This document shows, one piece after another, positions 27,632 through 39,596 of a DNA stretch of 64,000 bases. Below the pieces are notes generated by a model. The model was given only the letters and a program-made list of their open reading frames with translations. It was not told the DNA's origin and made no database searches. The DNA lies in assembly GCF_001421765.1 (NCBI RefSeq), contig NZ_LMLA01000011.1, positions 124,001 through 188,000 of the forward strand, written 5' to 3'. Made by a program: the position numbers and the translations under genes. Positions within the stretch are counted from its first letter, which is position 1, and every line of letters starts with the position of its first letter. This DNA comes from Sphingomonas sp. Leaf32 (GTDB lineage Bacteria; Pseudomonadota; Alphaproteobacteria; Sphingomonadales; Sphingomonadaceae).

Positions 27632-28162
27632 ATGGTTGCCGTTACCACTGCCCGCTATTCGATCCTTGCCCTGTCCGACGGCGCCCCCCCGCCCGCATTG
27701 CAGGACGTGATCGAGCGACTGCGTGCGACGTTGCTGCCGCTGGGGCGGGAAACGCCGACCGATCGCAACATGCTGGGCGCGCGGATCGACCGGTTCGTCG
27801 GCGATGCCGACCGGCAGGTGATCCTGTTGGCGCATGGCGCCGGATGCCGCGCGGCGGCGTGGTGGGCGCGACTGTCGCCGTCGCACTACGTGCAGCAGGT
27901 GGCGGGCGCGATCCTGGTCGATCCGGCCGTCGAGGATGCCGGCGCGCGCTTCGCCTCGCCCGCAACGCAGCTGCCATTCCGGTCGATGACGCTCGATCGC
28001 ACCGGCCAGATCGAGGCGCTGGCCCGCGAATGGGGCAGCGAAGTGATGCCGGGCGACAGCGCAGTGCGCAGCGGCGGCCTGTTGCGGCTGATCGACCGGC
28101 TGAGCGGTGCGGTGGTCGCGCACGAGGTGCGGACGGCGGAAAAGCTGGCGACGCTGCGATAG
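27632..28162 (+). CDS. RBBP9/YdeN-like alpha/beta-hydrolase, probably catalytically altered
   Basis: 176 residues from ATG 27632 (GGGAG nine bases upstream; ATG 27617 also possible). The layout is that of small RBBP9/YdeN serine hydrolases: an N-terminal dimer-like segment, then VILLAHGAGCRAAAWWARL where family members have a GHSLGC nucleophile elbow, AGAILVDPAVED, and PFRSMTLDRTGQIEALAREWGSEV with a late Asp region. The expected nucleophile Ser appears replaced by Gly (HGAGC for HSLGC). Either the adjacent Cys acts instead or the protein is inactive. Convergent with an Lrp-type gene and divergent from the unknown pair. Confidence 0.65.
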   Translation: MVAVTTARYSILALSDGAPPPALQDVIERLRATLLPLGRETPTDRNMLGARIDRFVGDADRQVILLAHGAGCRAAAWWARLSPSHYVQQVAGAILVDPAVEDAGARFASPATQLPFRSMTLDRTGQIEALAREWGSEVMPGDSAVRSGGLLRLIDRLSGAVVAHEVRTAEKLATLR

Positions 28163-28193
28163 GGTCGCCGTCGGCTTCGGCTGGATGTCGGGC

Positions 28194-28649
28194 CTATCCC
28201 CGGCGGCGCGGCATCAGCGCGTTCCGCATCGCGAAGCTGGAATTGATGCGGGTGACGCCGGGCAGGCGCGACAGGATGTCGGTGTGCAGCGCCTCATACG
28301 CGGCTGCCGATTCGACCGCGACGCGCAGCCAATAGTCCGACTGGCCGGTCATCAGCCAGCATTCCTGAATCTCCGCATGGCGGCGCACCGCGGCTTCAAA
28401 GCGGGAGAGATACTCTTCCGTCTGCCGCTCCAGCGTCACCTGCACGATGACGGTCGCGCCGTGATCGGCCGGATCGGCGCGGGTAATGACGGTATAGCCA
28501 CGAATGATCCCGGCATCCTCCAACAGGCGGATGCGGCGCAGACAGGCCGATGGCGATAGCCCGACCTCCGCCGCCAGCGCATTGTTCGGCCGGCGGGCGT
28601 CGAGCCGCAGCAGATTGAGCAATTTGCGGTCGATGGCGTCGAGATTCAT
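28194..28649 (-). CDS. Lrp/AsnC-family transcriptional regulator, probable DadR
   Basis: 151 residues. HTH region NLDAIDRKLLNLLRLDARRP, VGLSPSACLRRIRLLEDAGIIRGY; RAM domain VIVQVTLERQTEEYLSRFE, CWLMTGQSDYWLRVAVES, SRLPGVTRINSSFAMRNAL. It is divergent from the alanine racemase/D-amino-acid dehydrogenase pair with 120 bases between starts, the arrangement expected of a local alanine-responsive activator such as DadR. That specific role is inferred from the neighbours. Confidence 0.87.
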   Translation of the reverse strand: MNLDAIDRKLLNLLRLDARRPNNALAAEVGLSPSACLRRIRLLEDAGIIRGYTVITRADPADHGATVIVQVTLERQTEEYLSRFEAAVRRHAEIQECWLMTGQSDYWLRVAVESAAAYEALHTDILSRLPGVTRINSSFAMRNALMPRRRG

Positions 28650-28769
28650 CTTCGTTGCGTCCAGACCGCATTTCGTTGCGTCACGACGCTATTATGGCAG
28701 GAGGTGCGACACAATCGTAAAACCTGCGATAGATTCGGCGCTACCCTGTTGTTCGGAGAGACTGGACCG

Positions 28770-29882
28770 ATGGCATTGCTGACGATCGACCTGAACGCAT
28801 TGGCCGCCAATTACCGGACGATCGTAGCGACCGCCGCCCCGGCGCGGGCGGCGGGCGTGGTCAAGGCCGATGGCTATGGATTGGGCGCGGCGATCGTCGC
28901 CGACGCGCTGTACCGCGCCGGTTGCCGCGATTTCTTCGTCGCGCTGGCCGGCGAAGCCAGCGCATTGCGCCCCACCCTGCCCGCCGATGCGCGGCTGTTC
29001 GTGCTGAACGGGATCGCGCCTGGGGAGGAAGCGGCGTTGATCGCTGCCGATGCGGTGCCGGTGCTGAACTGCCCGGCGGACATTGCCCGCTGGGCGGCGG
29101 CGGGGCGGATCGACGGGCGGCGGTTGCCAGCGGCGATCCAGGTCGACAGCGGCATGTCGCGGCTGGGCCTGACCCCGGGCGAAATGGCGGCAATCGCCGC
29201 CGATCCGGGGCAGTTGGCCGGCATCGATGTCGTGCTGACCATGAGTCATCTGGCCTGCGGCGACGAACCCGGCTCGGCCGCGAACGGCGCGCAGCGGGCA
29301 CGGTTCGACGAACTGGCGGCGATGCTGCTGCCCGCCGCGCGGTCGCTGGCCAATTCGGGCGGTTCATTCCTGGGCGGCGGGTTTCATGGCGATCTCGTGC
29401 GGCCCGGCATCGCGCTGTACGGCGGTGCGCCGCAGGAGGGCCGGCCCAATCCGATGCGCCCGGTGATCGCGATCGACGCCCGGATCGTACAGTGGCGCGA
29501 CGTGCCCGCCGGGACCGGCGTCGGCTACGGCCTGACGTCGGTGACCGATCACGACCGGCGGATCGCAACCCTGTCCTATGGCTATGCCGATGGCTGGCCG
29601 CGAATGCTCAGCAACCGGGGCGCGGCCTATGTCGCCGGCGTCCGCGCGCCCATCGCCGGACGGGTGTCGATGGACAGCATCTGCATCGACGTCACCGACG
29701 TCCCGATCGACCTGCTGGTCGCGGCCAGCCATGCCGAACTGATTGGTCCGCACCAGACGATCGATCAGGTCGCGGCAGACGCCGGCACCATCGCCTATGA
29801 AATCCTGACCAGTCTGCGCCACCGCCATGCCCGGCGGATCGTCGGCTTGCGCGAACAAGGGGACGCAACATGCGGATCGTGA
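28770..29882 (+). CDS. alr: Alanine racemase (catabolic, DadX-like)
   Basis: 370 residues, fold-type III PLP enzyme interconverting L- and D-alanine. PLP Lys in [12 protein letters not shown] near residue 35, [13 protein letters not shown], and the second catalytic Tyr in [24 protein letters not shown] and [12 protein letters not shown] complete the C-terminal domain. ATG 28770 has CGGAGAG nine bases upstream. dadA overlaps its last 13 bases, so it most likely supplies D-alanine for oxidation rather than only for cell wall. Confidence 0.93.
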   Translation: MALLTIDLNALAANYRTIVATAAPARAAGVVKADGYGLGAAIVADALYRAGCRDFFVALAGEASALRPTLPADARLFVLNGIAPGEEAALIAADAVPVLNCPADIARWAAAGRIDGRRLPAAIQVDSGMSRLGLTPGEMAAIAADPGQLAGIDVVLTMSHLACGDEPGSAANGAQRARFDELAAMLLPAARSLANSGGSFLGGGFHGDLVRPGIALYGGAPQEGRPNPMRPVIAIDARIVQWRDVPAGTGVGYGLTSVTDHDRRIATLSYGYADGWPRMLSNRGAAYVAGVRAPIAGRVSMDSICIDVTDVPIDLLVAASHAELIGPHQTIDQVAADAGTIAYEILTSLRHRHARRIVGLREQGDATCGS

Positions 29883-31117
29883 TCCTGGGCGCGGGGGTGA
29901 TCGGTGTCACCTCCGCATGGTATCTGCGCCAGGCGGGGCATGAAGTCGTGGTGATCGACCGACAGGCGGGGCCGGCACTGGAAACCAGCTTCGCCAATGC
30001 GGGCGAAATCTCGCCGGGCTATGCCTCCCCCTGGGCGGCGCCGGGCATCCCGGCCAAGGCGATGAAGTGGCTGTTCATGCAACATGCCCCGCTGATCCTG
30101 CGTCCGCAGCTCGATCTGGCGATGCTGCGCTGGCTGGTCGCGATGCTCGGCAACTGCAATGCGCGCGACTATGCGGTGAACAAGGGCCGGATGGTACGGC
30201 TAGCCGAATATAGCCGCGACAAGCTGATCGAGCTGCGCGCCGCAACCGGCATCACCTATGACGAACGCACACAGGGCACGTTGCAGCTGTTCCGCGAGGA
30301 AAAGCAGCTGGCCGGCATCGACAAGGACATCGCCGTGCTGAAGGCCGATGGCGTGGCCTATGAGGTGCTGGACCGTGCGGGCTGCATCACGGCCGAACCG
30401 GGGCTGGCGGGCAGCAACGAGCCGTTGGCCGGTGGCCTGCGCCTGCCGGGCGACGAAACGGGCGACTGTTTCAAGTTCACCAACCGGCTGGCCGAGATGG
30501 CGGCGGCGGGTGTCGAGTTTCGCATGGGCACCACCATCCGCCGGCTGGTGCGGCAGGGCGACCGCATCATCGGCGTGGAAACGGAAAACGGCACCGTCAG
30601 CGGCGATGCCTATCTGGTCGCGATGGGCAGCTTTTCGCCGAAGCTGGTCCGCCCGCTGGGGCTCAAACTGCCGGTCTATCCGGTCAAGGGCTATTCGATC
30701 ACCGTGCCGATCGTCGACGAAGCGCGCGCGCCGGTGTCGACGCTGCTCGACGAAAGCTACAAGGTCGCGATCACCCGGCTGGGCGACCGCATCCGCGTGG
30801 GCGGCATGGCGGAGATTTCGGGCTTCAACAACGACCTGCCCGAAGCACGGCGTGCGACGCTGGAATATTCGCTGGGCAGCCTGTTCCCCGGCGCGGGCGA
30901 CGTGTCGCGGGCAAGCTATTGGAGCGGCCTGCGGCCGATGACGCCCGACAGCACGCCGGTCGTGGGTGCCACGAAGTTCGGCAACCTGTTCCTGAACACC
31001 GGGCACGGCACGCTGGGATGGACAATGGCATGCGGATCGGCGGCGGTGATCGCCGACCTGATGTCGGGACGGCGCGCGGCGATCGAGACCGGGGATCTGT
31101 CGATCGCGCGCTATTGA
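29870..31117 (+). CDS. dadA: D-amino acid dehydrogenase
   Basis: 415 residues, FAD-dependent oxidase fold. N-terminal dinucleotide motif [27 protein letters not shown] in order, then [22 protein letters not shown], the DadA signature. Later motifs: [29 protein letters not shown] and [16 protein letters not shown]. It oxidises D-alanine and other D-amino acids to 2-oxo acids, feeding electrons to the membrane. Overlaps alr; a family B repeat follows 23 bases after the stop. Confidence 0.95.
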   Translation: MRIVILGAGVIGVTSAWYLRQAGHEVVVIDRQAGPALETSFANAGEISPGYASPWAAPGIPAKAMKWLFMQHAPLILRPQLDLAMLRWLVAMLGNCNARDYAVNKGRMVRLAEYSRDKLIELRAATGITYDERTQGTLQLFREEKQLAGIDKDIAVLKADGVAYEVLDRAGCITAEPGLAGSNEPLAGGLRLPGDETGDCFKFTNRLAEMAAAGVEFRMGTTIRRLVRQGDRIIGVETENGTVSGDAYLVAMGSFSPKLVRPLGLKLPVYPVKGYSITVPIVDEARAPVSTLLDESYKVAITRLGDRIRVGGMAEISGFNNDLPEARRATLEYSLGSLFPGAGDVSRASYWSGLRPMTPDSTPVVGATKFGNLFLNTGHGTLGWTMACGSAAVIADLMSGRRAAIETGDLSIARY

Positions 31118-31140
31118 GAGGCTATCAGCACATCATACTC

Positions 31141-31236
31141 CGTCATTCCCGCGAAGGCGGGAATCCATAGACGCCATGGTTTGTGAAAGGATCGCTGCCG
31201 CTGCGCATATGGATCCCCGCCTGCGCGGGAATGACG
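31141..31236. repeat. Dispersed inverted repeat, family B, copy 3
   Basis: Starts cgtcattcccgcgaaggcgg and ends cctgcgcgggaatgacg; same 96-base length as the other two B copies and the same atccatagacgc after the left arm as copy 1. It separates convergent dadA and the EAL gene. Confidence 0.85.
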
Positions 31237-31250
31237 AAAAGCACGTTTCC

Positions 31251-33269
31251 CTACCCCAGCAACGCCGCCAGTGCGGGCACGGTCAGCGGCTCGGCACACA
31301 GGAACCCCTGATAGAGCTGACACCCCTCGGTCGCCAGCGCATCGCGTTGTTCGACCGTTTCCACCCCCTCGGCGATGATCGTCAGGTCGAGCGAGCGCGC
31401 CATGTCGATCACACCGCGCACCACCACCCGGTCGCGGTGCGACCCGACGATATCCTGCGTCAGCCGCCGGTCGAGCTTAAGATAGTCGAGCGGCAGCGCC
31501 TTGAGATAGGCAAGGCTGGAATAGCCGGTGCCGAAATCGTCGATCGCGACGCGGCACCCGGCGGCACGCAGCGTCGCGAGCAATCCGGCCGCCTCCCCCA
31601 GTTCGGCGATCAGCCCGCTTTCGGTGATCTCCACAGTCAACCGGTCACGCGGAAACCCGCTGTCGGCGGCGGCCGCCAGCAGCGTTTCGGCGAAGTCGGG
31701 CTGCGCCACATCTTCCGCCGTCACGTTGATCGACAGGCGCAGGCGCGATAGCGGCGCTTCCCAGCGTGCGGCGATGCGCATCGCCAGATGCTGGACATGC
31801 GCCGACAGGATGCCGGCAAGACGTGCGTGCGCGGCGGCGGCGAACAGCAGTTCCGCGCCCAGTTCGCCGCGTTCGGGATGGTCCCACCGCGCCAGCGCCT
31901 CGACCCCGACGATCCGCCCGGCCAGCACGTCGACCTGCGGCTGGAAACGGATGGTGATTTCCCCCCGGTCGATCGCGCGGTGGACTTCGCCCGCCAGGCG
32001 TTCGGCACTGTCCGCCGCCAACGGCCCCTGCGGGTCATCCGACCGCGCACCGGGCAGTTCGCCCTGTATCCGGCGGATCAGTTCCTCACCCGTTTCCCCC
32101 GCCCTGGCCACGCCACACGCCTGCCGCAGCCCCAGCGACACCATCGTGCTCCCCGCGACGAACGGCCGCGCCAGCGCCTGCTTCAACGCCTCTTCCAACC
32201 CTTCGTCATTGCCATGCGGCAGCAGCACCGCGAACTCGGTCCCGCCCAGCCGCGCCAGCGCCGCGCGAGCGACCCCGGCATCGCGCACCGCCTGTTCGAT
32301 CCGCCGTTCGACCGCGCGCAGCAGCGCGTCGCCGACCACGCGCCCGTGCTGCCGATTGACCGGATCGACCCCGCCGACCGCCAGCACCCGGATGCCCGGC
32401 CGCTCGCCGCCTTCGATCCGGCGGCTCAGCCAGCGCTCCGCCCCGGCATGGTCCCGCACCGATCCCAGCGCCTCGCGCACGACCGCGCCGATGTCGCCGA
32501 CACGGGCCAGCGGTTCGATCAGCGCGTGCAGCCGACCGCTATGCGGATCGCGCGCGACATGCTGCACCACCCGCCCCAGCCCCGGCAGGTCGTGGGCAAA
32601 GGCCGTGGCGGGCAGGCGATCGGTCAGCCGCCGGATCGCGGTCAGCGCGATGCGCCGCCCGTCCGGTCCCAACGCCCGCAACAGTGCACGCGGATCGCCG
32701 GTTTCCGCAAAGCCGGTGGCCTCCGCCAGTGCCGGCGTCAGTTGCAGCGCGCCGCGTTCCGCATCGTGCCGCCAGCCGAGCGGCGCCCCCGCCCCGGCCG
32801 TCGGATCATGCCAGCCACCGCCCATCCGCACGACATGGCGCTCGGCCGATCGAACCGCCTGCAACAACACTTCGCCGCCGATCGGACTTACCAGGATATG
32901 CGTCGCCCCGGCATCGTGCAGCGCGCTCAGCCGGGCGACATCGCCGCGCGACACCAGCACCAGCAACGCGTCGCCATGCCCGGCGATGCGGGCGAGTTCG
33001 GCGGTGGCGGCGATCCCTTCGTCGATCGCGCCGCGCGCATCGACGATGGCGATGGCCGTACCGCTGGCCGCGACCCGTTGCCGCAGGCCGTCGGCCCGGC
33101 GCGCGGCGACCACGCGCCAGCCGGCGCGCGAGAGGACCGCCGCCAGCTCGTCACGCTGTCGAAACGACAGGACGAACAGCGCGCGCTGCTGCGCCGCCTC
33201 CTGTCCGGCCCATGCGGTCAAATCCCACCCATGGGCGCGGACTGTATGGCCACAAACGGGCGGCGGCAA
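31251..33269 (-). CDS. Cyclic-di-GMP phosphodiesterase with receiver-like, degenerate GGDEF and EAL domains
   Basis: 672 residues. Residues about 30-145 look like a receiver-type fold without the usual phosphorylation Asp pattern (ALFVLSFRQRDELAAVL, AIAIVDARG, LLVLVSRGD, THILVSPIG). About 285-400 is a GGDEF domain whose signature reads ARLGGTEFAVLLPHG, so cyclase activity is doubtful. The EAL domain (about 420-672) keeps its catalytic set: VEALARW, SINVTAED, VEITESG, AIDDFGTGYSSLAYLK, LKLDRRL and IAEGVET. It should hydrolyse c-di-GMP. No membrane segment. The start is TTG 33269 with AAGGTG five bases upstream; no in-frame ATG is nearby. Divergent from moaA by 44 bases. Confidence 0.87.
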   Translation of the reverse strand: MPPPVCGHTVRAHGWDLTAWAGQEAAQQRALFVLSFRQRDELAAVLSRAGWRVVAARRADGLRQRVAASGTAIAIVDARGAIDEGIAATAELARIAGHGDALLVLVSRGDVARLSALHDAGATHILVSPIGGEVLLQAVRSAERHVVRMGGGWHDPTAGAGAPLGWRHDAERGALQLTPALAEATGFAETGDPRALLRALGPDGRRIALTAIRRLTDRLPATAFAHDLPGLGRVVQHVARDPHSGRLHALIEPLARVGDIGAVVREALGSVRDHAGAERWLSRRIEGGERPGIRVLAVGGVDPVNRQHGRVVGDALLRAVERRIEQAVRDAGVARAALARLGGTEFAVLLPHGNDEGLEEALKQALARPFVAGSTMVSLGLRQACGVARAGETGEELIRRIQGELPGARSDDPQGPLAADSAERLAGEVHRAIDRGEITIRFQPQVDVLAGRIVGVEALARWDHPERGELGAELLFAAAAHARLAGILSAHVQHLAMRIAARWEAPLSRLRLSINVTAEDVAQPDFAETLLAAAADSGFPRDRLTVEITESGLIAELGEAAGLLATLRAAGCRVAIDDFGTGYSSLAYLKALPLDYLKLDRRLTQDIVGSHRDRVVVRGVIDMARSLDLTIIAEGVETVEQRDALATEGCQLYQGFLCAEPLTVPALAALLG

Positions 33270-33313
33270 TGGACACCTTGTATGGTGCGTGCGGGCATCT
33301 TAGCTTGCGCATA

Positions 33314-34312
33314 ATGTCCTGCGCACCCTCCCTGATCGACGCGCATGGCCGCACCATCCGCTATCTTCGCATTTCGGTGACCGACCGGTGCGATCTGCGC
33401 TGTCGATACTGCATGGCGGAGGCGATGACCTTCCTGCCGCGTGCCAAGCTGCTGAGTCTCGAGGAAATCGCACTGATCGCCGAGCGGTTCGTGGCGCGCG
33501 GGATCGACAAGATCCGGTTGTCGGGTGGCGAACCGCTGATGCGGCGCGGCGTCACCGAATTGTGTCAGCGGCTCGGCCGGATGGTCGGCCACGGCCTGTC
33601 CGAGCTGACCATGACGACCAACGCCACGCGGCTGCGCGACCACGCCCCCGCGCTGGCCGATGCCGGCATCCGGCGAATCAATGTCAGCCTCGACAGTCTC
33701 GATCCCGACATATTCCGCTACGTGACGCGGCATGGCGACGTCGCGCAGGTGCTGGACGGCATCGCCGCCGCCCGCGACGCGGGAATGGCGGTCAAGATCA
33801 ATATGGTGGTTCTGAAAGGGCTGAACGAGGATCATGTCGGCGACATGCTCGATTGGTGCGGCCGCGAAGGCCACGAGCTGTCGCTCATCGAAACCATGCC
33901 GCTGGGCGCGATCGACGAGGATCGCACCGACCGCTTCGTGCCGTTGACCCGCGTGTTCGACACATTGTCCGATCGCTTCACCCTGACCCGCGACACGCAC
34001 CAGACCGGCGGCCCGGCGCGATATTGGCGGGTGGGCGAACATGGCAATCGCCTCGGCCTCATCTCGCCGCTGACCGCCAATTTCTGCGCCGGGTGCAACC
34101 GGGTACGGCTGACGACCGAGGGAAAACTGTATCTGTGCCTCGGCCATGACGACCATGTCGACCTGAAGGACGCGCTGCGCGAAGGCGGGATCGCGGCGGT
34201 CGATACCGCGCTCGACGCCGCACTGCCGCGCAAGCCCGCCGCGCATGATTTCCGCATCGAAGCCGGAGCGGCGCCCGCCGTCGCCCGCCATATGAGTGTA
34301 ACCGGCGGATGA
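33314..34312 (+). CDS. moaA: GTP 3',8-cyclase (molybdopterin biosynthesis)
   Basis: 332 residues. Radical-SAM enzyme for the first step of molybdenum cofactor synthesis. N-terminal cluster motif SVTDRCDLRCRYCM (Cys-x3-Cys-x2-Cys), substrate region IDKIRLSGGEPLMRRGV, NVSLDSLDP, C-terminal cluster NFCAGCNRVRLTTEGKLYLC, and the required double-Gly tail VTGG. ATG 33314 begins MSCAPSLIDAHGRTIRYLR. No other moa genes are in the window. Overlaps nadK by ATGA. Confidence 0.95.
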   Translation: MSCAPSLIDAHGRTIRYLRISVTDRCDLRCRYCMAEAMTFLPRAKLLSLEEIALIAERFVARGIDKIRLSGGEPLMRRGVTELCQRLGRMVGHGLSELTMTTNATRLRDHAPALADAGIRRINVSLDSLDPDIFRYVTRHGDVAQVLDGIAAARDAGMAVKINMVVLKGLNEDHVGDMLDWCGREGHELSLIETMPLGAIDEDRTDRFVPLTRVFDTLSDRFTLTRDTHQTGGPARYWRVGEHGNRLGLISPLTANFCAGCNRVRLTTEGKLYLCLGHDDHVDLKDALREGGIAAVDTALDAALPRKPAAHDFRIEAGAAPAVARHMSVTGG

Positions 34313-35079
34313 CGACGCGCCTTGCCCTGCTGGCCTCCCCCACCGCGCAGGCACGCGCGGCCGAGGAAACGCTGCGCGCCCGCTACGACTGGGCCGGGGT
34401 CGAGGATGCCGACCTGATCGTCGCGCTGGGCGGCGACGGGTTCCTGTTGCAGGTGCTGCATATGCTGCTGGAACGGCGCAATACCGTGCCGGTGTTCGGC
34501 ATGAACCTCGGTACGGTCGGATTCCTGATGAACGAATGGCGGGTGGACGAGCTGGATCGGCGACTGGGCCGCGCCAAGCCGTTCCGCGTGTCGCCGCTGA
34601 CCATGACCGCGACGACGATGGATGGCGAACAGCGCGTGCTGCCGGCGATCAACGAAGTCTCCCTGCTGCGCGAAACCCGCCAGACGGCGAAGCTGGAGGT
34701 ATCGCTGAACGATCGGGTCGTGATGCCCGAACTGGTGTGCGACGGCATCCTGGCGGCGACTCCCGCCGGGTCGACCGCCTACAACCTGTCGGCCAACGGT
34801 CCGATCCTGCCGATGGGATCGGGGATGCTTGCGCTGACCCCCATCAGCCCGTTCCGTCCGCGTCGCTGGCGCGGCGCGATCCTGCCCGACAAGGCGCGCA
34901 TTACGCTGCGCGTGCTCGAACCCGACAAGCGCCCGGTATCGGCCGTCGCCGACCAGCGCGAAGTGCGCGACGTCGCACGCGTCGATATCGCGGTGGATCG
35001 GGTGCGCGACCTGACGCTGCTGTTCGATCCCGAACATGCGCTCGACGACCGGATAACGATGGAACAGTTTGCGGGCTGA
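34309..35079 (+). CDS. nadK: NAD kinase
   Basis: 256 residues, the short alphaproteobacterial form. Phosphorylates NAD to NADP. Signature ADLIVALGGDGFLLQVLH (GGDG), FGMNLGTVGFLMNEW, INEVSLLRE and CDGILAATPAGSTAYNLSANGP in pieces, then LTPISPFRPRRWRGAILP. Overlaps moaA; tRNA-Asn follows 67 bases after its stop. Confidence 0.94.
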   Translation: MTTRLALLASPTAQARAAEETLRARYDWAGVEDADLIVALGGDGFLLQVLHMLLERRNTVPVFGMNLGTVGFLMNEWRVDELDRRLGRAKPFRVSPLTMTATTMDGEQRVLPAINEVSLLRETRQTAKLEVSLNDRVVMPELVCDGILAATPAGSTAYNLSANGPILPMGSGMLALTPISPFRPRRWRGAILPDKARITLRVLEPDKRPVSAVADQREVRDVARVDIAVDRVRDLTLLFDPEHALDDRITMEQFAG

Positions 35080-35146
35080 TGCGAAAAAGTGAAATTAGCC
35101 GTTGCAAAGGCCGAATCCGCTGTTAAAGACGCGGCCTCGCAGTTGT

Positions 35147-35221
35147 TCCCTGATAGCTCAGCGGTAGAGCTCTCGACTGTTAATCGAGCGGCCGTAGGTT
35201 CGAATCCTACTCAGGGAGCCA
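35147..35221 (+). tRNA. tRNA-Asn (anticodon GTT)
   Basis: Complete cloverleaf: acceptor tccctga pairs with tcaggga; D arm gctc-agcggta-gagc; anticodon arm ctcga-ctgttaa-tcgag with GTT at 35179-35181; T arm gtagg-ttcgaat-cctac; discriminator G and an encoded CCA at 35219-35221. Reads Asn codons AAC/AAU. Confidence 0.97.
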
Positions 35222-35514
35222 GCGACACCACCGGAAATGATGGGAATTTTTCCCTTCCGGGGTCCGTTAACAGATTTGTCGTTCTAACGGGCGTTCGGAC
35301 AATCCATCTGACATTTGCGATCCTTCAAGGCGCCGTTCGTTCCCGCCGGACATCATTCGTCACAATGCAGCTGAACCGCTGTTCAGCAACGGCTAATCTC
35401 GTGTACGGCACGCTCCATCGGCTCAAGGCCACGGACCCGAACCCCCGGCGGATCGTTCCAGACACAATGGAACATCGCCATGGGTCGGTAGCCATGGCGG
35501 CATTGGAGAAACTG

Positions 35515-36129
35515 ATGTTGCTGCACTCTACCCCGCGTGCCCGCCTCCGGGCGATCGGCACCACCCTTGTCGGGGCGCTGGCGCTCGCCGCCTGCGCCAC
35601 GCCGACCCCGTATCAGCCCGCGTCCGGCTCGGGCTTCTATCGCAACGGCTATAGCGATCAACAGATCGAACCGAATCGCTATCAGGTCAGCTTTTCGGGC
35701 AACAGCCTGACGTCGCGTGAAACGGTCGAGCGCTATTTGCTATACCGCGCCGCGCAGCTGACGCTGGAGCGCGGCTATGATTATTTCATCATGGCTGATC
35801 GTGACACCAATCTGCGCAGCCGTACCTATTCGACGCCCGGTATCGGCGGTGGCTTCGGCGGCTGGGGCGGCGGCTTTGGCTTCGGCGGCTGGGGTCCGGC
35901 ATGGCGCTATCGCAGTCCGGCTTTCGGCTGGCGCGCATGGGACCCGTTCTGGGGCGATCCGTTCTTTGACCGCTCGGTCGATATTCGCACCGTCGACAAG
36001 TATGAGGCGATGGCAGAGATCGTGCTGGGCCGTGGTCCCAAGCCCAACAACAACGTCCGCGCCTTCGATGCGCGCGCGGTGCTCCAGAGTCTCGGGCCGA
36101 GCGTGATGGAGCCGGAACCACGCCGTTAA
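35515..36129 (+). CDS. CC0125/CC1285-type lipoprotein
   Basis: 204 residues from ATG 35515 (GGAG seven bases upstream; ATG 35494 and 35467 are upstream alternatives). Signal peptide RLRAIGTTLVGALALA with lipobox LALAAC. The body has YQVSFSGNSLTSRETVERYLLYRAAQLTLE in order, then GYDYFIMADRD, features of a family of alphaproteobacterial lipoproteins named from Caulobacter CC0125/CC1285 (recognised from memory). A long Gly/Trp/Phe-rich loop (GIGGGFGGWGGGFGFGGWG) follows. Function unknown. A strong terminator follows 23 bases after the stop. The 293 bases between it and the tRNA show no gene. Confidence 0.82.
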   Translation: MLLHSTPRARLRAIGTTLVGALALAACATPTPYQPASGSGFYRNGYSDQQIEPNRYQVSFSGNSLTSRETVERYLLYRAAQLTLERGYDYFIMADRDTNLRSRTYSTPGIGGGFGGWGGGFGFGGWGPAWRYRSPAFGWRAWDPFWGDPFFDRSVDIRTVDKYEAMAEIVLGRGPKPNNNVRAFDARAVLQSLGPSVMEPEPRR

Positions 36130-36152
36130 AGGGCGTTGAGGGCTGAATGCGG

Positions 36153-36192
36153 AAAGGCCGCCGTTCCCGATTGGGGAGCGGCGGCCTTTTTT
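36153..36192 (+). terminator. Rho-independent terminator of the lipoprotein gene
   Basis: aaaggccgccg (36153-36163) pairs perfectly with cggcggccttt (36179-36189), with further ttccc/gggga pairing inside and a run of six T from 36187. Classic GC-rich stem plus U-tract. Confidence 0.9.
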
Positions 36193-36218
36193 CTGTCGAA
36201 ATGATCGAAGCCCGAACC

Positions 36219-36323
36219 GTTCGTCCTGAGTAGCCGCTGAGCCTGTCGAAGCGGCGTATCGAAGGACCGTGGCAGGTACTTCGATACGGGCCTTCGACAA
36301 GCTCAGTCCCTACGCAGCACGAC
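36219..36323. repeat. Dispersed inverted repeat, family A, copy 3
   Basis: Left half cgttcgtcctgag, gagcctgtcgaag, gcgtatcgaaggacc; right half ggtacttcgatacgggcc, ttcgacaagctcag, tccctacgcagcacgacc. Lies between the convergent lipoprotein and secA genes, just past the lipoprotein terminator. Confidence 0.82.
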
Positions 36324-36408
36324 CGGGGAACGTATAGACATTGCCAGTCCTAAATCCCCACCTGTGCGAAGATACGCATATTCCACGCGCGACTGGCCGC
36401 CGGGCCGG

Positions 36409-39156
<2,748 letters not shown>

Positions 39157-39245
39157 GGGCGAATTTCCTTGGAATATGCGTGCGCGCCGCACCGAAATCC
39201 GGCGGCTGCGCAGAATGAATGAGGTCGAAAAGGCGCGGGTGCGCG

Positions 39246-39500
39246 CTATTCGTGGGTGCGCAGCGTGCGCGCGCGGACCGCGACATGGGGCGCGGGCGTC
39301 AGGAACAGCGGCTGCGGATCACGTGCGTGCGGCTGCACGGGGCGTGCGATGGTGGGCAATACGGCCTCGACCACCGCGACCGCGATCTGTCCGGCAACGG
39401 CATGCGCCGCCGCCACCTGCCGCGCATTGGCGACTCCCACGCCGGGGAGCAGGCCGGTAAGGCCCGTCAGCAGCGCGGAGAGGAACAGCAGCAAACGCAA
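39246..39500 (-). CDS. Possible small exported protein upstream of secA
   Basis: 84 residues from TTG 39500 with a convincing signal-like start ([25 protein letters not shown]) and an Ala/Val/Pro-rich remainder ending ARTLRTHE. No ribosome site is obvious and no family was recognised. It lies in the 440-base gap between secA and the TonB_C-repeat gene, where nothing else was seen apart from the secA promoter region. Confidence 0.4.
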   Translation of the reverse strand: MRLLLFLSALLTGLTGLLPGVGVANARQVAAAHAVAGQIAVAVVEAVLPTIARPVQPHARDPQPLFLTPAPHVAVRARTLRTHE

Positions 39501-39596
39501 GCGATACGTCCGGACGTTATGGTTTCACGACAGGATGCCCGGTCGCATGTCGGCGAGACATAGGGATGCGGCGGCCCGGCGTCCACCCGGTCTGCG

